Origin: Anarhynchus alexandrinus
Lineage: Eukaryota > Chordata > Aves > Charadriiformes > Charadriidae
Reading direction: 5' to 3'
Length of the DNA stretch: 64,000 nucleotides
Assembly (NCBI GenBank): GCA_008711295.1
Contig: VUYV01000118.1
Coordinates: 2,494,639 to 2,558,638, forward strand
Part shown: positions 61,301 through 64,000 of the stretch, piece by piece
Position numbering within the stretch: position 1 is the stretch's first letter
Layout of the letters: every line of letters starts with the position of its first letter
Translations under genes and position numbers: made by a program
Notes under the pieces: model-generated
Database searches by the model: none
Told to the model about the DNA's origin: nothing
Seen by the model: only the letters and a program-made list of their open reading frames with translations

Positions 61301-63443
61301 TGTAAAAGTCAGGCAGACAGTGTTTATGCTGATACCGGAGAAGTGAATGCAAGTGATGGTTCACAACATTTTGGATCGCTTAGCTAAAGGTGTGAAATGG
61401 AGGAGGCTGAGGGCAGACGTGTGGTTGGGGTAAACATAGAAGCCGGCTTCGGAACCAAAGGCACCCATTCAGCTCAAGGTTTCTGTGACAGCACAAAGGC
61501 ACATGGTATTTTGCAGCTTGGTTCTCCCATCTTTAACTTTCAAGCTGCGTATCTTCAAGAGTAGGTTCAGTATTTTAACAGAATAAAGAGCCGTAGGAGT
61601 TGGTAACCAAGCGCTGATGTTTGTGGATCTGATACAGGGCTTGTGCTGTTGATATTTTGAGAAGTATAACGTGGGTGTCAAGGCCTTAGGATACCATGTG
61701 GCTCACGGTATCCCTCTGCAAGCTCCGGCAAGGGGCCCCTTAGCAACACTGGAAATCCCCACGGTCGCATGAAATGCGCTTTCCTGGCACGCCAGGCACT
61801 GAGGTCATGTGGAATGTCTGACTAAAAGGGTTTTCTCTATCTCAAACTGGAAGAAACAGCAGGCAGTTTTATTGTTTTTCCTGAAACCTCCCTCACTACA
61901 TGGGTGAGTGCGCTGATGCTCCAAATCTCCCCCCTTTCAATAAAACCGATTACCTTCTGCTCTGCCTTCAAGGGCCCTATACAACAGCAGGAGGAGGAGG
62001 TCCTTTGTGCTGTCTTCCATTTCACTTGAGGTGATAATATTCTACCTTCCCAAATCTCCCCTCAGTGTTTCAGCTCGTTACAGCAATCTGATTTTGTCTT
62101 TAATAATAATATTAAAGTTCTTCTCTCTGAGAGGCTGTTTTCTGGATAGACAACTTCCCAAGTGTAGACCCTGAACCCTGGAAATCCAGACTCTGGACTT
62201 GGCCAGACCTGTGAGGCTACATACCACGGTCGGGAAGGAGTGGAGGGAGATGAAAACTGAATACCCAAAGCAAAAAAAAAAAAAAGAAAGTTGCAAAAAA
62301 AGAGAGATGTCTTTTGAAATTACTCTTTTTTTTTGGCATTCTGGTGTACCATCTCTCCTCTCGCTGTACACGAGGAAAGTAAACATGGGGTGTATATGGA
62401 TCTCCTTGCACAGGATGCCAACAGATGGCAATATTTTATCATTGTTACACAATTCTTTACTCCTGCGCATTGTGGAACGTTTGCATTTACTTCTTTATTG
62501 TGACAGAAGGAATTGATGGAACTTGTGCTTGTCTAGTCCTAGAAATACCTCTCTACTGTGGTATTTTTATTTTTAATGGATATCGCAGCTCTGTGTTCTA
62601 GTATGTGTCACATCTGAGAATTTTATGGAAGTCTCTTACAAAAGCACTTGCATGTGAGTGGTTGTGATGACGATATCTAAATAACACCAATTCCTCACCT
62701 TAGTAGCGTACAGGCTCTCTGCCGAATGCAGATGTGCTCCCGGGCAGCTCTGGGCGTTCCATCCTTGGCATTACCTGTTCACAGTTACCCCTCTCCTCTT
62801 AGATTAGACGTGTACCCACATGCAACATTTACTGTTGCTCCCCCGAGTGCCAGACGACGTACCACGCAGCACTGCAGCACTGCAGACCGCAGGAATTGTG
62901 CAAATTAAACCACCATTCTTTTCTGTTTAGCAAAGATTTTCTTTCTCCTTTTCAGCCCTCCTTTTCTGGGCTTCATAAGTTTTACAGTTGGGGTACTGCT
63001 GATGGGACAGTTTCCTGACTGAGCTGTCTCTAAAGGTTCCCTGGGTTTGGGAAGGCTGTTTTCACCTCTGTAGCCTCTGTTAGAGTTTTTTTGATGAAAA
63101 CGTACCTTTTTGTGGCACACTGGGGTGATCTTTAAATTTGATTGGTAAGGAAGAAAAAGGGTTGTGTCCTGTTTCCGCACCTTCCTGACTCGTGTCAGAC
63201 AAACTGTGGAGGGAGGTGTTGGCAGTGAATGAAGAAACAGAGTTTGCCGAGTCCCTGTGCTCAGGATTTCCCGACCTGTTGGGACATTAGTGTGCAGTGA
63301 GTGCTTCATACAGTAACGAAGTGGCCAGAAAACCCGCTCAAGGAATCACAAGAAAACTTTTGTAATAAAACAGTTGTCCAGCTCAGGTGGATCATAACGT
63401 GTTTGGCTTTATTCTTGACAGCCTTTCTCCATTAAAAAAGATG
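58381..63443. other. Non-coding stretch, nothing recognised
   Basis: About 5 kb with T-rich runs (60489-60514) and an A-rich to T-rich pair at 62271-62335. The frames at 58514-58915 and 62905-63309 (133-134 codons) have no recognisable domain and look random. Confidence 0.55.
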
Positions 63444-63957
63444 AGCTGTGTCCAGCTCTGGAGCCCCCAACATAGGAAGGACATGGACATGTTGGAGTGG
63501 GGCCAGAGGAGGCCCCGGAGATGCTGCGAGGGCTGGAGCCCCTCTGCTGGGAGGACAGGCTGGGAGAGCTGGGGGGGTTCAGCCTGGAGAAGAGAAGGCT
63601 CCGGGGAGACCTCAGAGCCCCTTCCAGTGCCTAAAGGGGCTCCAGGAGAGCTGGGGAGGGCCTTTTTACTGGGGCATGGAGTGATAGGACGAGGGGGAAT
63701 GGCTTCAAACTGGAAGAGGGGAGATTTAGATGAGATATTAGGAAGAAATTCTCTCCTGTGAGGGCGGTGAGCCCCTGGCGCAGGTTGCCCCGAGAAGCTG
63801 TGGCTGCCCCATCCCTGGAGGTGTTCAAGGCCAGGTTGGACGGGGCTTGGAGCAACCTGGGCTGGTGGGAGGTGTCTCTGCCCAGGGCAGGGGGGGTGGA
63901 ACTGGATGGTCTTCAAGGTCCCTTCCAACCCAAACCATTGTATGATTCTATGATTCT
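63444..63957 (+). mobile_element. CR1 LINE 3' half-kilobase, 5'-truncated
   Basis: A sense-strand CR1 with the family's ordered blocks: GCTGTGTCCAGCTCTGGAG, GAGGACAGGCTGGGAGAGCT, TTCAGCCTGGAGAAGAGAAG, GTGATAGGACGAGGGGGAAT, GAGGTGTTCAAGGCCAGG and GTATGATTCTATGATTCT at the end. It covers the extreme end of ORF2 and the 3' untranslated region and cannot encode a working protein. It is nearly identical to 1-137 over the shared part, so both are from the same young avian subfamily. Confidence 0.96.
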
Positions 63958-64000
63958 GATGGACATAGTGATATCATTTCTGCACCCTCTTCCATCTGTG

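Noticed and set aside
62271..62335. A-rich run followed by T-rich run that could pair as a hairpin
   Set aside because: Low-complexity A and T tracts pair trivially, and there is no other sign of an RNA gene or transposon end.
1..64000. CRISPR arrays, tRNA or rRNA genes, bacterial-type operons
   Set aside because: None seen on either strand. The sequence is vertebrate-like throughout.

Overview
The window looks like avian, probably intergenic to intronic, nuclear DNA. The best evidence is a set of CR1 LINE fragments, several with bird-type 3' ends and short terminal repeats related to ATTCTATG (1-137, 31023-31095, 58217-58380, 63444-63957). There are also an internal CR1 reverse-transcriptase fragment (53722-53955) and an older CR1-like fragment (14203-14370). 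Interspersed repeats are otherwise sparse, as expected of a bird. A crocodilian or turtle is less likely but cannot be excluded by eye. No operons, tRNA or rRNA genes, CRISPR arrays or convincing multi-exon protein-coding genes were found. Almost all short open frames look like chance.

Layout. 1-12 kb is non-coding, with two stretches (2181-2540, 6461-6800) that resemble conserved developmental enhancers because they cluster homeodomain-type sites. At 12.2-12.6 kb there is a classic CpG-island, TATA-less promoter with two CCAAT boxes, an ETS site and a YY1-type ATGGCGGC start region. It is the strongest sign of a real transcription unit in the window. 12.6-25 kb is non-coding, with an old CR1, two strong G-quadruplex motifs, a second small GC-rich patch at 20.65-20.86 kb and an 11-bp perfect hairpin. 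A possible solo LTR lies at 25.25-25.67 kb. 30.3-31.1 kb holds a 50-bp local duplication in which one copy was later split off from its flank by a small CR1, while the other copy preserves the empty site. 31.7-44 kb is non-coding, with enhancer-like stretches and polypyrimidine tracts.

The most striking structure is at 45000-52170. A 3585-bp segment occurs twice in direct tandem, separated by a single N at 48585, with seven substitutions and no indel found by eye. This is most simply an assembly duplicate of two haplotypes, although a recent real tandem duplication is possible. Inside each copy is a frame-broken Ty3/Gypsy-type reverse transcriptase relic, unusual for a bird, in which the codons for the catalytic aspartates are still readable.

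The last part (52-64 kb) holds a CR1 reverse-transcriptase fragment, a 528-N gap whose two edges are identical for 16 bases, two CpG-enriched patches and two further CR1 3' ends. No gene network can be described. The biological content is one probable promoter, candidate enhancers and a layered record of retroelement insertions.
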